Shown: in pieces, positions 54,319 through 63,576 of the stretch
Layout: each line of letters opens with the position of its first letter
Numbering within the stretch: position 1 is the first letter of the stretch
DNA from: Lachnospiraceae bacterium
Lineage (GTDB): Bacteria > Bacillota > Clostridia > Lachnospirales > Anaerotignaceae
Reading direction: 5' to 3'
NCBI GenBank assembly: GCA_910576545.1
Contig: CAJTKM010000013.1
Coordinates: 24,885-88,884 of the forward strand
Length of the DNA stretch: 64,000 nt
Program-made: the position numbers and the translations under genes
Notes under the pieces: model-generated
Databases searched by the model: none
Told to the model about the DNA's origin: nothing
The model's input: only the letters and a program-made list of their open reading frames with translations

Positions 54319-55842
54319 TTATATATCACGCAGTTCCTTGAAGCTGTCAAACAGCGTGCGGTAAAGCCCTTTGTAAAGCCCGAAATACTTTGCGTATTCG
54401 CCGTTTGCGCCCATGTCCGGCTGTGAAACATCCTTCTTCCGTACCAGTTCCGCGCACGCCGTTTCCAAATCGCTGTAAATTCCTGCGCCAACACCCGCCA
54501 GTATCGCTGCGCCCAATGCGCCGCCCTGGTCGGACTGCACCGTACTCACCGGACAGCCGTACATATCTGAAAGCATCTGCCGCCAGAACGGGCTTCTGCC
54601 GCCGCCGCCGCAAATCATCATATCCTCAATCGGCACTCCCATCTCGCGGAACACTTCCACACATTCCCATTGCGAGAACGAAATGCCCTCCATCACCGCA
54701 CGAATCAAATGCGGCCTCTGGTGCATCGCAGAAAGCCCAAAGAACACGCCGCGGCAGTCCGGGTCAGGGTGCGGAGAACGTTCCCCCATCAGGTAAGGCA
54801 GATACAGCAGCTTTTCCGCACCAATCGGCACGCCGGCCGCCTCCGCCGTCATAATTTCGTAAGGGTCAACGCCTTTTTCCGCAGCCTCTGCCATTTCAGG
54901 CGTGCAGACGTTATTCCGCAGCCATTGCAGAGAAAGTCCCGCCGCCTGCGTGCAGCTCATCACTGTCCATTTCCCCGGCACAGAAGCGCAGAGCGTATGC
55001 ACGCGCCCTTTCGGGTCCAGTGCCATTTTATCCGAAACCGCATAAACCACAGCCGATGTACCGATGGTCGTAAACGCTTTGCCCTGTGAAACGATACCTG
55101 TGCCGACTGCCGCCGCCGGGTTATCGCCCGCACCGCCAACTACAATCGTACCTTCCGCAAGACCTGTCAATGCCGCCGCCTCTTTATGCACCGTTCCCGT
55201 CACGTCCTGCGATTCATACATTTTTCCCAGCAGGCGTTTTTCAATGCCAAGCCCTTCCAGCACCTCGTCAGACCATGTGCGATTTGCCACATCCATCAGC
55301 TGCATACCGGAAGCGTCCGAAACCTCCGTAGCATATTCGCCCGTCAGCTTATAGCGGATATAATCTTTCGGCAGGAGAATGTGCGCACATTTCGCGTAAA
55401 GTTCGGGTTCATGCTTTTTCACCCAGAGTATCTTTGCCGCCGTAAAGCCTGTCACAGCAGGGTTTGCCGTAATCTGTATGATTTTTTCCGGCGTAAGCAG
55501 GCGGTTCATGTCCTCCACTTCCTCGCCCGTTCTCTGGTCGCACCAGATAATCGAACGCCGCAGGACTTCACCCTTTTCGTCCAGCATTACAAGCCCGTGC
55601 ATCTGTCCGGAAAGGCCAATCCCCTTAATATCCGCAGGGAAAACGCCGGACGCGCCCAGCACCTGCCGCACGCCCTGCACAGTGGCCTGCCACCAATCCT
55701 CCGGCTCCTGCTCCGCCCAGCCGTTCTGCTCCTGATACAGCGGATATTCAAATGTTTTTGCCGCAACGGGATTGGCGTCCCTGTCGAAAAGCACCGTTTT
55801 CGTGCCGGAAGTGCCAATATCAATCCCCAGTAAATATTCCAT
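54319..55842 (-). CDS. xylB: xylulokinase
   Basis: 507 aa FGGY-family kinase. ATP-binding LLGIDIGTSGTKTVLFD at the N-terminus; sugar-binding MHGLV and DASGMQLMDVANRTW; DNPAAAVGTGIV; C-terminal GGGGRSPFWRQMLSDMYG and QGGALGAAILAGVGAG. Phosphorylates D-xylulose. The start at 55842 is chosen over 55863. It follows the polyol dehydrogenase by 22 bases, so they are cotranscribed. No xylose isomerase is present, so the xylulose probably comes from the dehydrogenase. Confidence 0.94.
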   Translation of the reverse strand: MEYLLGIDIGTSGTKTVLFDRDANPVAAKTFEYPLYQEQNGWAEQEPEDWWQATVQGVRQVLGASGVFPADIKGIGLSGQMHGLVMLDEKGEVLRRSIIWCDQRTGEEVEDMNRLLTPEKIIQITANPAVTGFTAAKILWVKKHEPELYAKCAHILLPKDYIRYKLTGEYATEVSDASGMQLMDVANRTWSDEVLEGLGIEKRLLGKMYESQDVTGTVHKEAAALTGLAEGTIVVGGAGDNPAAAVGTGIVSQGKAFTTIGTSAVVYAVSDKMALDPKGRVHTLCASVPGKWTVMSCTQAAGLSLQWLRNNVCTPEMAEAAEKGVDPYEIMTAEAAGVPIGAEKLLYLPYLMGERSPHPDPDCRGVFFGLSAMHQRPHLIRAVMEGISFSQWECVEVFREMGVPIEDMMICGGGGRSPFWRQMLSDMYGCPVSTVQSDQGGALGAAILAGVGAGIYSDLETACAELVRKKDVSQPDMGANGEYAKYFGLYKGLYRTLFDSFKELRDI

Positions 55843-55864
55843 AAATCCACCGCCTGTCTGCAAA

Positions 55865-56899
55865 TTACAGTTTGATGACCGCCTTTACCACGTTTTCTTT
55901 ATCGTTGATTGCCGCCTCAAACGCCGCCTGAATATCGTCAAACGCAAATTCATGTGTTGCCACTGTCGCAATATCCAGCCCGTTGGCAACTGCCGCAATC
56001 GCCTTTGCGTACAGGTTCCTGTAACGGAATACGGATTCAATGCGCGCCTCTTTCGCCATAATCTGCCCGAAGTTGAACGTAATTTCAGGGTTTGCAGACA
56101 TGCCAACCAGAACGATTGTGCCGCCCGTCTTTACCAGGTAAGGCGTCTGTGCAATCGTCACAGGGGAACCAGCCGTTTCAAATACTTTCGGGATACCAGC
56201 GCCGTTTGTAAACGCTGCCACTTCCTTCAATACATCCTTATCCTTCGCATTGATAACGCGTGTCGCACCCAGTTTCATCGCGTAATCCAGACGCTTCTGC
56301 GCCATATCCACCACAGTAATATCCGTTGCGCCGCAAGCCTTACATGCCAGCATTGTCATCAGGCCAATGCAGCCAGAGCCAAGAATAATAACCTGGTCGC
56401 CCATGCCGACCGCACCCTGATGTGCCGCATGCAGGCCAACCGCAAACGGCTCAATCAGCGCGCCTTCCTTCGTTGTCATTTTTTCCGGCAGCTTAAAGCA
56501 CATATTTGCCGGGAACGCAATATAATTTTCATAACAGCCCTGTACAGGAGGTGTCGCAAGGAACTGTACGTCAGGGCAAAGGTTATATTTGCCGGATTTG
56601 CAGAATTCGCACTGCCCGCAGGTAATGCCGGGCTCCAGCGCAACCTTGTCGCCGACTGCAAGTGTTGTCACACCGGGTCCGAGCTTTTCCACAACGCCGC
56701 CCGCTTCATGCCCCAGCATAAATTCACCGTCAACCACGAAATCGCCGCATCTTCCATCATGGAAATAATGCACATCAGAGCCGCAGATGCCCACATATTC
56801 CACGCGAATCAGCACCTCGCCCTCCTTCGGCTCTGGCACGGGAACCTCACGAATCTCCATTTTATTCAGCTCTGTCATGTATGCCGCTCTATTTTTCAT
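55865..56899 (-). CDS. zinc-dependent polyol (sorbitol/xylitol) dehydrogenase
   Basis: 344 aa medium-chain dehydrogenase. Catalytic zinc: C in GICGSDVHYFHDG and H-E in LGHEAGG. Structural zinc: four Cys in CGQCEFCKSGKYNLC. NAD-binding GSGCIGLMTMLACKACGA. The sequence is closest in layout to sorbitol/xylitol dehydrogenases of the SDH group. With xylB next, xylitol or D-arabitol to D-xylulose to xylulose 5-phosphate is the likely route (inference). Start ATG 56899 has GAGGAGAGAATA. Confidence 0.9.
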   Translation of the reverse strand: MKNRAAYMTELNKMEIREVPVPEPKEGEVLIRVEYVGICGSDVHYFHDGRCGDFVVDGEFMLGHEAGGVVEKLGPGVTTLAVGDKVALEPGITCGQCEFCKSGKYNLCPDVQFLATPPVQGCYENYIAFPANMCFKLPEKMTTKEGALIEPFAVGLHAAHQGAVGMGDQVIILGSGCIGLMTMLACKACGATDITVVDMAQKRLDYAMKLGATRVINAKDKDVLKEVAAFTNGAGIPKVFETAGSPVTIAQTPYLVKTGGTIVLVGMSANPEITFNFGQIMAKEARIESVFRYRNLYAKAIAAVANGLDIATVATHEFAFDDIQAAFEAAINDKENVVKAVIKL

Positions 56900-56953
56900 T
56901 ATTCTCTCCTCACTTTCCTTTGTTTGAATCGCCATCGGCAAATCTTACTTCCT

Positions 56954-56982
56954 ATCATACCAGCCGTAATGCTATTATGCAA
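56954..56982 (-). promoter_or_regulatory. internal promoter before the polyol dehydrogenase
   Basis: On the minus strand TTGCAT (56977-56982), 17 bases and TATGAT (56954-56959), about 55 bases before the dehydrogenase start. Confidence 0.65.
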
Positions 56983-57058
56983 CAATTCTGTTTTTTTACT
57001 ATACAAAAACATGCTGCGCTCCAACTTGCTGCTCTGCTGTAAATCCAGAATAATTCGT

Positions 57059-57097
57059 TAAAAAAACGCGCCGCCCTCGAAAACCCGAACGCGGCGC
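57059..57097 (-). terminator. internal terminator after the binding-protein gene
   Basis: On the minus strand GCGCCGC...GCGGCGC form a GC stem with a 16-base loop followed by TTTTTTT, about 45 bases after the binding-protein stop. It separates transport from catabolic genes. Confidence 0.8.
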
Positions 57098-57140
57098 ATT
57101 TGCACTGCAAAGCAAAATCACATTTCTTTACAATATGTAA

Positions 57141-58139
57141 TTATTCTGTGATCTGGCCTCTTTCTCTGTACATTTCAACGAATTCGGAAGCGTTGTCCTT
57201 TGTAATCAGAACTTCCTCAATATCCGTGTCAATCTGTGTTTCTTCGCCTGTGAGCAGTTTGTGAACTGTTTCCATGTTCAGCTCTGCAAGGTCAATAGCG
57301 GACTGCAGGCATGTAGCTGTCATTTTGCCTTCTTCGATAAGCAGAGCTGCTTCTGCTGTACCGTCAACGCCGTAGGACAGAATGTCAGCATACTGAGGGT
57401 TGTCTTTCACAACTTCCAGCGCGCCGGCAGCCATGTTGTCGTTCATGGAAACGATTGCATCGATGTCGCCGAATGCGATTGTCCAGTCTTCCATCAGCTG
57501 CATTGCTTCGTCCTTGTTCCAGTTTGCGAAGTCTTCGCCAAGGATTGTTACGTCAGGTCTTGCAGCGAAGAATACTTCCTGCCATGCTTTCAGTCTTTCG
57601 TCTGCATGGAAGTTGCCGGAGGGCCCTTTCAGAACAACAACCTTGCCGTTTTCGGGAACCTGTGTCAGTGCAAGCTCTGCGTTAACCTGAGCCTGTTTGT
57701 AAGGGTCAGCGTCAACGGAGGATGCGCCTTCGATGCCTTCAATTCTTGCGTTCGTTGTGATTGCAACGATGCCTTCTGCAACTACCTTTTCCACATAAGG
57801 ACGCTGTGCCTCGCCGTTGTTGGGCTGTACGATAATCGCATCGAAGCCGCTTGCAATCGCGTTTTCAATTGCCGCGTTTTCCTTCGCATCATCAGCCTGG
57901 CCGTCAAATACCTGCAATTCGATATCGGGGTATTTTTCCGCTGCCGCAATCATTTCGTTTGCCAGCCATGCCGCAAAAGAGTCGGACTGCGCTCTGGCGA
58001 TATACGCTACCTTATAGGTTTCGCCGCCTTCGCCTTCGCCGTTGTCCGCTGCGGGTGTGTCAGAACCGCTGTTGCCGCAGCCTGCCAGTGCTGTCACTGT
58101 CATAGCCATAGCCAATAATGCTGCAAGATACTTTTTCAT
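57141..58139 (-). CDS. sugar ABC transporter substrate-binding lipoprotein
   Basis: 332 aa. Lipobox in AMTVTALAGC (lipidation at C21), linker rich in Gly/Glu, then a type-1 periplasmic binding fold (about 45-325) like RbsB/XylF: YKVAYIARAQSDSFAAWLA, DAIIVQPNNGEAQ, VVVLKGPSGNFHADERLKAW (in part), DAIVSMNDNMAAGALE. It captures a sugar or polyol for the ABC importer. It stands after the ATPase and permease genes, with repeat R9 in between. Confidence 0.93.
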   Translation of the reverse strand: MKKYLAALLAMAMTVTALAGCGNSGSDTPAADNGEGEGGETYKVAYIARAQSDSFAAWLANEMIAAAEKYPDIELQVFDGQADDAKENAAIENAIASGFDAIIVQPNNGEAQRPYVEKVVAEGIVAITTNARIEGIEGASSVDADPYKQAQVNAELALTQVPENGKVVVLKGPSGNFHADERLKAWQEVFFAARPDVTILGEDFANWNKDEAMQLMEDWTIAFGDIDAIVSMNDNMAAGALEVVKDNPQYADILSYGVDGTAEAALLIEEGKMTATCLQSAIDLAELNMETVHKLLTGEETQIDTDIEEVLITKDNASEFVEMYRERGQITE

Positions 58140-58221
58140 TGTTACCTCTCCCTTTCTTTTTTAGATTTTCACTTTTGTTTGCTTTATCTGAATTTGAAAA
58201 TCAAATATAAGCCTTTCCTTT

Positions 58222-58408
58222 TTGGGGCTTTGCCCCAAACCCCATCCGCTTTCTTGAAAGAAAGCGGCGCAAAGAACTTTACTGCGGAAAACTCCGTTTT
58301 CCGAACGCCAAAACTCCGAACCTCTCCCATCGCATGAAATGCGATGGCAAACGGGTCAAGGGCTGAAAGCCCTTGCAGGGGTTCGGGGACAGCGTCCCCG
58401 AGGTCTTA
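58222..58408. repeat. dispersed mosaic repeat, copy R9 (full length)
   Basis: It starts TTGGGGCTTTGCCCCAAACC and ends GGGGACAGCGTCCCC GAGGTCTTA at the permease stop codon. It contains a CATCGCATGAAATGCGATG hairpin and AAGGGCTGAAAGCCCTT. It lies between the permease and binding-protein genes of one operon. Confidence 0.8.
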
Positions 58409-59395
58409 TTAAGCCTTAGCGGAAGGTGCGTCCTTCTTCTGAAGGATAACCTTCGGTGCCTTTTTGTTCTTGAACCGGATATCGTACAGTACCGCCGCAA
58501 CGATGATGCCGCCCTTAACTACCTGCTGTACATATGCGTCAACACCCTGAAGGTTCATGATATTGTTCAGACAGCCAATGATAAAGGAACCAATCAGCGT
58601 ACCGGAAGTCGTGCCCACGCCGCCGGAGAAACTCGTGCCGCCCACGATTGCCGCCGTCAGGCCTTCCATTTCATAGCCCAGCGCGCCATTCGGCAGACCC
58701 GCATTGACACGCGCCATAAACAGCACGCCCGCGATACCAACCAGAACACCGTTGATTAAAAACGCTTTGTACTTGCTCTTTGCTACATTGATACCCGAAG
58801 CAATAGACGCTTCTTCATTGCCGCCGATGGCATAGAACGAACGTCCCAGCTTCGTATGATTCATAATATACCATATCACAATCGTTGCTGCAATCATAAA
58901 AATAACCGGAATGGGAATCGGCCCAATGCTGCCCTGGCCCAGCTTCGCATAATCGCCAATCTGGAGAATATTCTGCCCCTTTGTATACAGCAGGGCAAGG
59001 CCCCTCGCCGCCATCTGCGTCGCCAGCGTCACGATAAAGGCAGGCATTGCGAAATTCGCCACAAACAGCGCGTTAATCATATTGAACGCCACTGCAACGC
59101 CAATCGAAACCGCTACCGCCAGAGCCAGGTTTCCTGTGCTCTTGTATGCACTGACCGAAAGCACGCCTGCCAGCGCCAGCACCGCGCCGGAAGACAGATC
59201 CAGCAGGCCGCTGACAATCAGCACCATTTCGCCGTAAGCCAGTATTGTTGCAACGGAAAGCTGTACCGCGATATTCGTAATGTTCCGCGTGCTCAGGAAA
59301 TTCTCGTTCAGCAGCATGGAAATCAGTATCATTACCAACAAAACGAAAAATATAGAATATTTGGACATTACCTGCCCGACTTTGCCGCTTTTCAT
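58409..59395 (-). CDS. sugar ABC transporter permease (RbsC-like)
   Basis: 328 aa, about ten TM helices, BPD_transp_2 family. Typical segments: LSVATILAYGEMVLIVSGLLDLSSGAVLALAG (in parts), GLPNGALGYEMEGLTAAIVGGTSFSGGVGT (in parts). The start ATG 59395 directly follows the ATPase stop (TAAATG), with the ribosome site AAGGAGGAGATC inside that gene, so the two are coupled. Confidence 0.94.
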   Translation of the reverse strand: MKSGKVGQVMSKYSIFFVLLVMILISMLLNENFLSTRNITNIAVQLSVATILAYGEMVLIVSGLLDLSSGAVLALAGVLSVSAYKSTGNLALAVAVSIGVAVAFNMINALFVANFAMPAFIVTLATQMAARGLALLYTKGQNILQIGDYAKLGQGSIGPIPIPVIFMIAATIVIWYIMNHTKLGRSFYAIGGNEEASIASGINVAKSKYKAFLINGVLVGIAGVLFMARVNAGLPNGALGYEMEGLTAAIVGGTSFSGGVGTTSGTLIGSFIIGCLNNIMNLQGVDAYVQQVVKGGIIVAAVLYDIRFKNKKAPKVILQKKDAPSAKA

Positions 59396-60910
59396 TTAGA
59401 TCTCCTCCTTTATAATGCTGTGTGTGCCTGTTGCATACATCATGATTGCTTCCTGCGAAAATTCATCCTTTTGCAGCTCGCCCGCGATATGTCCTTCGCA
59501 CATGACGTATATCCTGTCACACATACCAATCAGTTCGGGCAGCTCAGAGGAAACCATTACGACTGCCTTGCCTGCCTGCGCCACTTCCGTCATCAGTTTA
59601 TATATCTCAAATTTCGCCCCGACGTCAATGCCGCGGGTCGGTTCGTCCAAAATCAATACCTCTGGGTCGCGCATCATCCATTTTGCCAGAAGCACCTTCT
59701 GCTGGTTGCCGCCGGAAAGGGACTGTATCGCCGTTTCCTGTGTAGGCGTTTTTACGCTCATCTTGTCAAAATACATTCCAACGACCTCGGCCTCTTTTTT
59801 CGGGTGCGCCGTACCGCCATAGAAAAATTTTTCCAGCGAAGAAAGGCTTGCGTTCTCGCGCACGCTCCGCATAGGGATAATGCCGTACCGCCTGCGGTCC
59901 TCCGAAAGCATGACCATGCCATGCTTAATGCTGTCCGAAGCACATTTTACCTTGATTTCCTCGCCATGCACTTTCACAGTGCCGCCGTCGATAGGGTCAA
60001 GCCCGAACAGGCAGCGCATAACCTCCGTACGCCCCGCGCCGACAAGCCCCGCGAATCCAACAATTTCACCCTTGTTTACATGGAAATTGACGTTTTCAAA
60101 CAACTGCCCGCTCCTGAGGTTTTCCACCTCGAGCAAAGGCTCGCCAATTTCGATATCCTCCTTGGGATATACGTTTTCCATGCGCCGCCCAACCATCAGC
60201 GCGATAACCTCATCGATGTTGGTATCTGCCGCACGCATGCTCTTTACCACCGTACCATCGCGGAACACGGTAATGTCGTCTGCAATGCGGAACACTTCGT
60301 CCATCTTATGCGATATGTAAACAATTGCGCAGCCCTTTGCCCGCAGAATATCTATTTTTTTGAACAGCAGCTCAACCTCTTTTTGCGTGATGGAGGAAGT
60401 TGGTTCGTCCATTACGATGATGGAGGCATCGTTTGAAATTGCCTTCATAATCTCCAGCATCTGTATATCAGACGTTGTCAGCATTTTCAGCTTATCCGTA
60501 GGCTTATAGGGCAGGTGTTCGTCCTGCAAAAGCTGGAGCGTCCTGCTCCGCACCTCTCCCCATTTGACCCTGCCGAATTTATCTGCCGGCAGCCGCCCCA
60601 GAAAAATATTTTCCTCCACAGACATCTCCGGCACATAGTTCAGCTCCTGCGCAATCATCGCGATACCCAATGACCTCGCCTTGATTGGGTCTTTAATCTT
60701 AACCGGTTCTTCATCAATAAAAATTTCGCCCGCGTCAGGCTTATAAATCCCATTGATAATTTTCATCAGGGTGGATTTCCCCGCACCGTTCTCACCACAA
60801 AGCGCGTGTACTGTTCCTTTCCTCACGCTAAAGTCGATTTTATCCAATGCCTTTACGCCCGGGAAAGATTTTTCAATTTTTGAAACCCGTAGTTTAATTT
60901 CGTCCCCCAT
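59396..60910 (-). CDS. sugar ABC transporter ATP-binding protein (RbsA/XylG-like, two NBDs)
   Basis: 504 aa with two nucleotide-binding domains. NBD1: Walker A GENGAGKSTLMKI and Walker B IIVMDEPTSS, but the signature is degenerate (LTTSDIQMLEI instead of LSxGQQQ). NBD2: degenerate Walker A (GLVGAGRTEVMR, normal for this family), intact LSGGNQQKV signature and LILDEPTRGIDVGAK. The start ATG 60910 has AGGGAGGAACC and is preferred to the ORF start at 61012. First gene of the operon. Confidence 0.94.
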   Translation of the reverse strand: MGDEIKLRVSKIEKSFPGVKALDKIDFSVRKGTVHALCGENGAGKSTLMKIINGIYKPDAGEIFIDEEPVKIKDPIKARSLGIAMIAQELNYVPEMSVEENIFLGRLPADKFGRVKWGEVRSRTLQLLQDEHLPYKPTDKLKMLTTSDIQMLEIMKAISNDASIIVMDEPTSSITQKEVELLFKKIDILRAKGCAIVYISHKMDEVFRIADDITVFRDGTVVKSMRAADTNIDEVIALMVGRRMENVYPKEDIEIGEPLLEVENLRSGQLFENVNFHVNKGEIVGFAGLVGAGRTEVMRCLFGLDPIDGGTVKVHGEEIKVKCASDSIKHGMVMLSEDRRRYGIIPMRSVRENASLSSLEKFFYGGTAHPKKEAEVVGMYFDKMSVKTPTQETAIQSLSGGNQQKVLLAKWMMRDPEVLILDEPTRGIDVGAKFEIYKLMTEVAQAGKAVVMVSSELPELIGMCDRIYVMCEGHIAGELQKDEFSQEAIMMYATGTHSIIKEEI

Positions 60911-61010
60911 AGGTTCCTCCCTTCCGCAATACCGGCCGCCGCCTGCAGCTGCACTGCCTGTAATTTTTTGCGATACCGCCCTTTTTTCCTCAAAAGACTT
61001 TATCCCACTC

Positions 61011-61040
61011 ATTATATACTCAAATGCGCTAAAATGTCAA
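61011..61040 (-). promoter_or_regulatory. promoter of the sugar/polyol operon
   Basis: On the minus strand TTGACA (61035-61040), 18 bases and TATAAT (61011-61016), about 100 bases upstream of the ATPase gene. Both boxes are consensus, so an undetected repressor or CcpA-type control is likely. Confidence 0.8.
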
Positions 61041-61164
61041 GAATGACCGCAAAAGATTCTAGTTATTTTGGATAGACTGTATCATCTTCCGTACACATAT
61101 AGCCGTATATTTTCTATAAAATAATGTAGAAACAAACACAAAATCCGTCAATTTTTTCAAGTCC

Positions 61165-61213
61165 TTTTTAACAAAAAAACGTACAGGCCATTTTCCGAAA
61201 GTCTGTACGTTCC
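61165..61213 (-). terminator. terminator of the hybrid histidine kinase
   Basis: On the minus strand CGTACAGACTTTC...GGCCTGTACG folds with arms CGTACAG/CTGTACG and is followed by TTTTTTTG. Confidence 0.8.
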
Positions 61214-61237
61214 TGTTCGAATAAAATGATATAGCTT

Positions 61238-63481
61238 TCAGCCCTTTTCTCCCTGCAAAATCTCCGTAAAAGTTTTCAGGAGCAGGGGAATGTCAATCGG
61301 CTTTGTCAAGTGCGCATTCATGCCGCTTTCCATAGACATGCGGATATCACGTTCAAACACATTTGCCGAAAAGGCAATGATTGGTATATTTGCAAGCGCA
61401 GGGTCATCCAGTTCACGAATGGCTTTTGCCGCCTGCCATCCGTTCATAACCGGCATTTGTATATCCATCAGCACAAGGTCAAAATCTCCCGGTCTGGAAT
61501 GCTTCACCTTTTCCACAGCAATGCTTCCATTTTCCGCGCTTTCTATGAAAAAGCCCTGCTCCTGCAGTATTGCCGTTTCTATCTCCAGATTCAATTCATT
61601 GTCCTCCACCAGCAGTATCCTCTGTCCTGAGAGTTTCACAGCCGATACAGGGCCGGGAGCCTCCGCCGCCGTCTGTGCCGCATCCGCACACATCCTGAGC
61701 CGCAGTGTAACTGTAAATGTGCTCCCTTCTCCGACAACGCTCTGTGCCTTAATCGTCCCGCCCAGCATATCCACAATGTTTTTCGCAATGGAAAGCCCCA
61801 GGCCAACGCCGTGTATTCCGCTGAGCGTGGTATTCTTCTCCCGCACGAACGGCTCAAATATCCGTTCCAAAAACTCCTCGCTGATGCCAATGCCCGTATC
61901 TTTAATCACAATCTGATACGTTGCATAATGGTTCAGCATCTCAATCTGCTCTGTCACGGCAATCGAAACCATGCCGCCGGGCTTCGTATAGGTAATGGCG
62001 TTATTTGCCAGATACAAAAGCATCTGTTTCAGTTTCTGATGGTCGCTGTAAATCTGCTTATGCTTCACACCCGAAAAATCCAGCTTAAATTCAATATCCT
62101 TTTCCAGTGCCTGCAAATGCAGAAATTCATAAATTTCTTCCAGAATCTCCTGCAGGTCGCACTCCATTTCCTCTGCGTAAACTCCGCTGGATTCCGTCCA
62201 TGAAATTTCCAGGACCTTGTCAATCAAATCCAAAAGCTGCCTGCTGGACGCGTCAATTCTGTCCAAGTATCCCTGCACTGCGTCCATATCATGCCGGTCG
62301 CGTTTCGCAAGCGCAACAAATCCGAAAATAGCATTGAGCGGCGTCCGCATATCATGCGAAATATTAGAAAGGAAACTGTTTTTTGCATCAATCGCAAGGT
62401 TCGCGTTATTCAGGGCGTCAGCCAGCATTTTCTTATGCTCCTGCTCCTCCCGCTGTTCCTCGTCCACCTTCCGGTAGCCAATGACAATCTGCACCTTCCC
62501 CGCCTTGCTCACGTCCACCACGCGCAGCTGCAAATATTCAATTTTCCCGTCCTCAATCACACGATAATTGACATAATACGTTTTATTCTCTGTTATATGC
62601 TTCCTGATAAACCCTGGCTCTGTCATCCTGCCGACCATCTCCCGGTCTTCCGGATAAACCCAGGTGTTGACATATTCCGTAACATATTTAATAAAGCTTT
62701 GAACCTGAAACATTTCGCCAAAAAGCGGCTTCATGCGCGTACTCAGGCGGTAAGGCGTTGCCTCGTCCGTTTCCAGATCCGCGTAAAGGATAGATTCATA
62801 ATTTACGCTCAGCCCTTCAATAACCTCCAACCGCCGCAGCTGTTCCCGCCGCACCAGCGCGCGCTCCTTGTCAAATGCCTCCATCAGGCTTTTCAGCTTT
62901 TGTTCGCTCTGCCGTTTTTCCTTCTGGAAAACTTCCTTTTCGGAAACCAGACGGTTCCGTTTTTCCGTCGCATCGCCCAAAAAAACATAGAAGATGCCGC
63001 CGACTGCATCGCTTTGGATAAAATGCCCATAATCCTCTATCCAGCGTATCTCTCCGTCCTTCCGCGTGATCCGATATTCCACGTAATCCAAATCATACTG
63101 GTTTTCACTGATTTGCTGCCATATGCTTTTTTCCACGCTTTCCAAATCATCGGGGTAAACCATCCCCTTGAAGCTGTTCCCTGTCAACTCTCGAAATTCC
63201 GCTACAGTATCACATTGGAAAATGCGCAGCAAGCCCAGATTCGCGTAAATAATCTGCTCATTCCCCTCCGCATGGTAAATGAGGAAACCGCCCGGAATCT
63301 CGTCCATAAACTTCATAATTTCATATATCATCCGAATATCCCTCGGATTGCTTGCATACAGCTCCGCCGCCTGGCTTCCGCCTTCCAGGAGCTGGTCGAT
63401 CTCAATATGATTAATTTGAAGGAGGTTGAGCAAAGATAACATATGCTCAATCAAATTGTATTCCTGTTTCTGTCCACTCAT
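61238..63481 (-). CDS. cytoplasmic PAS hybrid histidine kinase / response regulator
   Basis: 747 aa without TM helices. PAS domain 1 (about 58-172, GGFLIYHAEGNEQIIYAN...), coiled linker (175-220), a second PAS-like domain (about 225-340), coil, HisKA with H376 (NISHDMRTPLNAIFGF), HATPase (N box LANNAITYTK; G1 DTGIGIS; G2 GVGLGLSIAKN) and a C-terminal receiver (ILLVEDNELNLEIE, phospho-Asp in LVLMDIQMPVMNG, K in LTKPI). There is no Hpt domain, so a separate phosphotransfer protein such as the one at 1532-1879 is needed. Signal unknown. Confidence 0.92.
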   Translation of the reverse strand: MSGQKQEYNLIEHMLSLLNLLQINHIEIDQLLEGGSQAAELYASNPRDIRMIYEIMKFMDEIPGGFLIYHAEGNEQIIYANLGLLRIFQCDTVAEFRELTGNSFKGMVYPDDLESVEKSIWQQISENQYDLDYVEYRITRKDGEIRWIEDYGHFIQSDAVGGIFYVFLGDATEKRNRLVSEKEVFQKEKRQSEQKLKSLMEAFDKERALVRREQLRRLEVIEGLSVNYESILYADLETDEATPYRLSTRMKPLFGEMFQVQSFIKYVTEYVNTWVYPEDREMVGRMTEPGFIRKHITENKTYYVNYRVIEDGKIEYLQLRVVDVSKAGKVQIVIGYRKVDEEQREEQEHKKMLADALNNANLAIDAKNSFLSNISHDMRTPLNAIFGFVALAKRDRHDMDAVQGYLDRIDASSRQLLDLIDKVLEISWTESSGVYAEEMECDLQEILEEIYEFLHLQALEKDIEFKLDFSGVKHKQIYSDHQKLKQMLLYLANNAITYTKPGGMVSIAVTEQIEMLNHYATYQIVIKDTGIGISEEFLERIFEPFVREKNTTLSGIHGVGLGLSIAKNIVDMLGGTIKAQSVVGEGSTFTVTLRLRMCADAAQTAAEAPGPVSAVKLSGQRILLVEDNELNLEIETAILQEQGFFIESAENGSIAVEKVKHSRPGDFDLVLMDIQMPVMNGWQAAKAIRELDDPALANIPIIAFSANVFERDIRMSMESGMNAHLTKPIDIPLLLKTFTEILQGEKG

Positions 63482-63576
63482 AGCCGTTCCTCCTCATTCT
63501 GTTTCCAAAATTAAGAGTACCATAAAAACGGGCATTTGTCATTATTTATATACCATTTTTTTCTGGTTGCAATATA

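Larger units (their letters stand above)
60911..61237. other. gap between hybrid kinase and sugar operon
   Basis: 327 bases. It holds the operon leader and promoter (61011-61040), then AT-rich DNA and the kinase terminator (61165-61213). A TTCTAG-like fragment at 61055-61062 and a TGGATAGACTGTATC stretch upstream of the promoter could be operator sequence, but no clean dyad was found. Confidence 0.4.

Noticed and set aside
19517..58408. CRISPR array, suggested by recurrent palindromic repeats.
   Set aside because: The repeats are dispersed singly between genes, vary in length and block order, and are not separated by uniform spacers. No cas genes are present.
58856..60436. 526-codon + strand frame opposite the sugar ABC genes.
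   Set aside because: Antisense shadow rich in His, Arg and Gln; the minus strand encodes clear permease and ATPase motifs.
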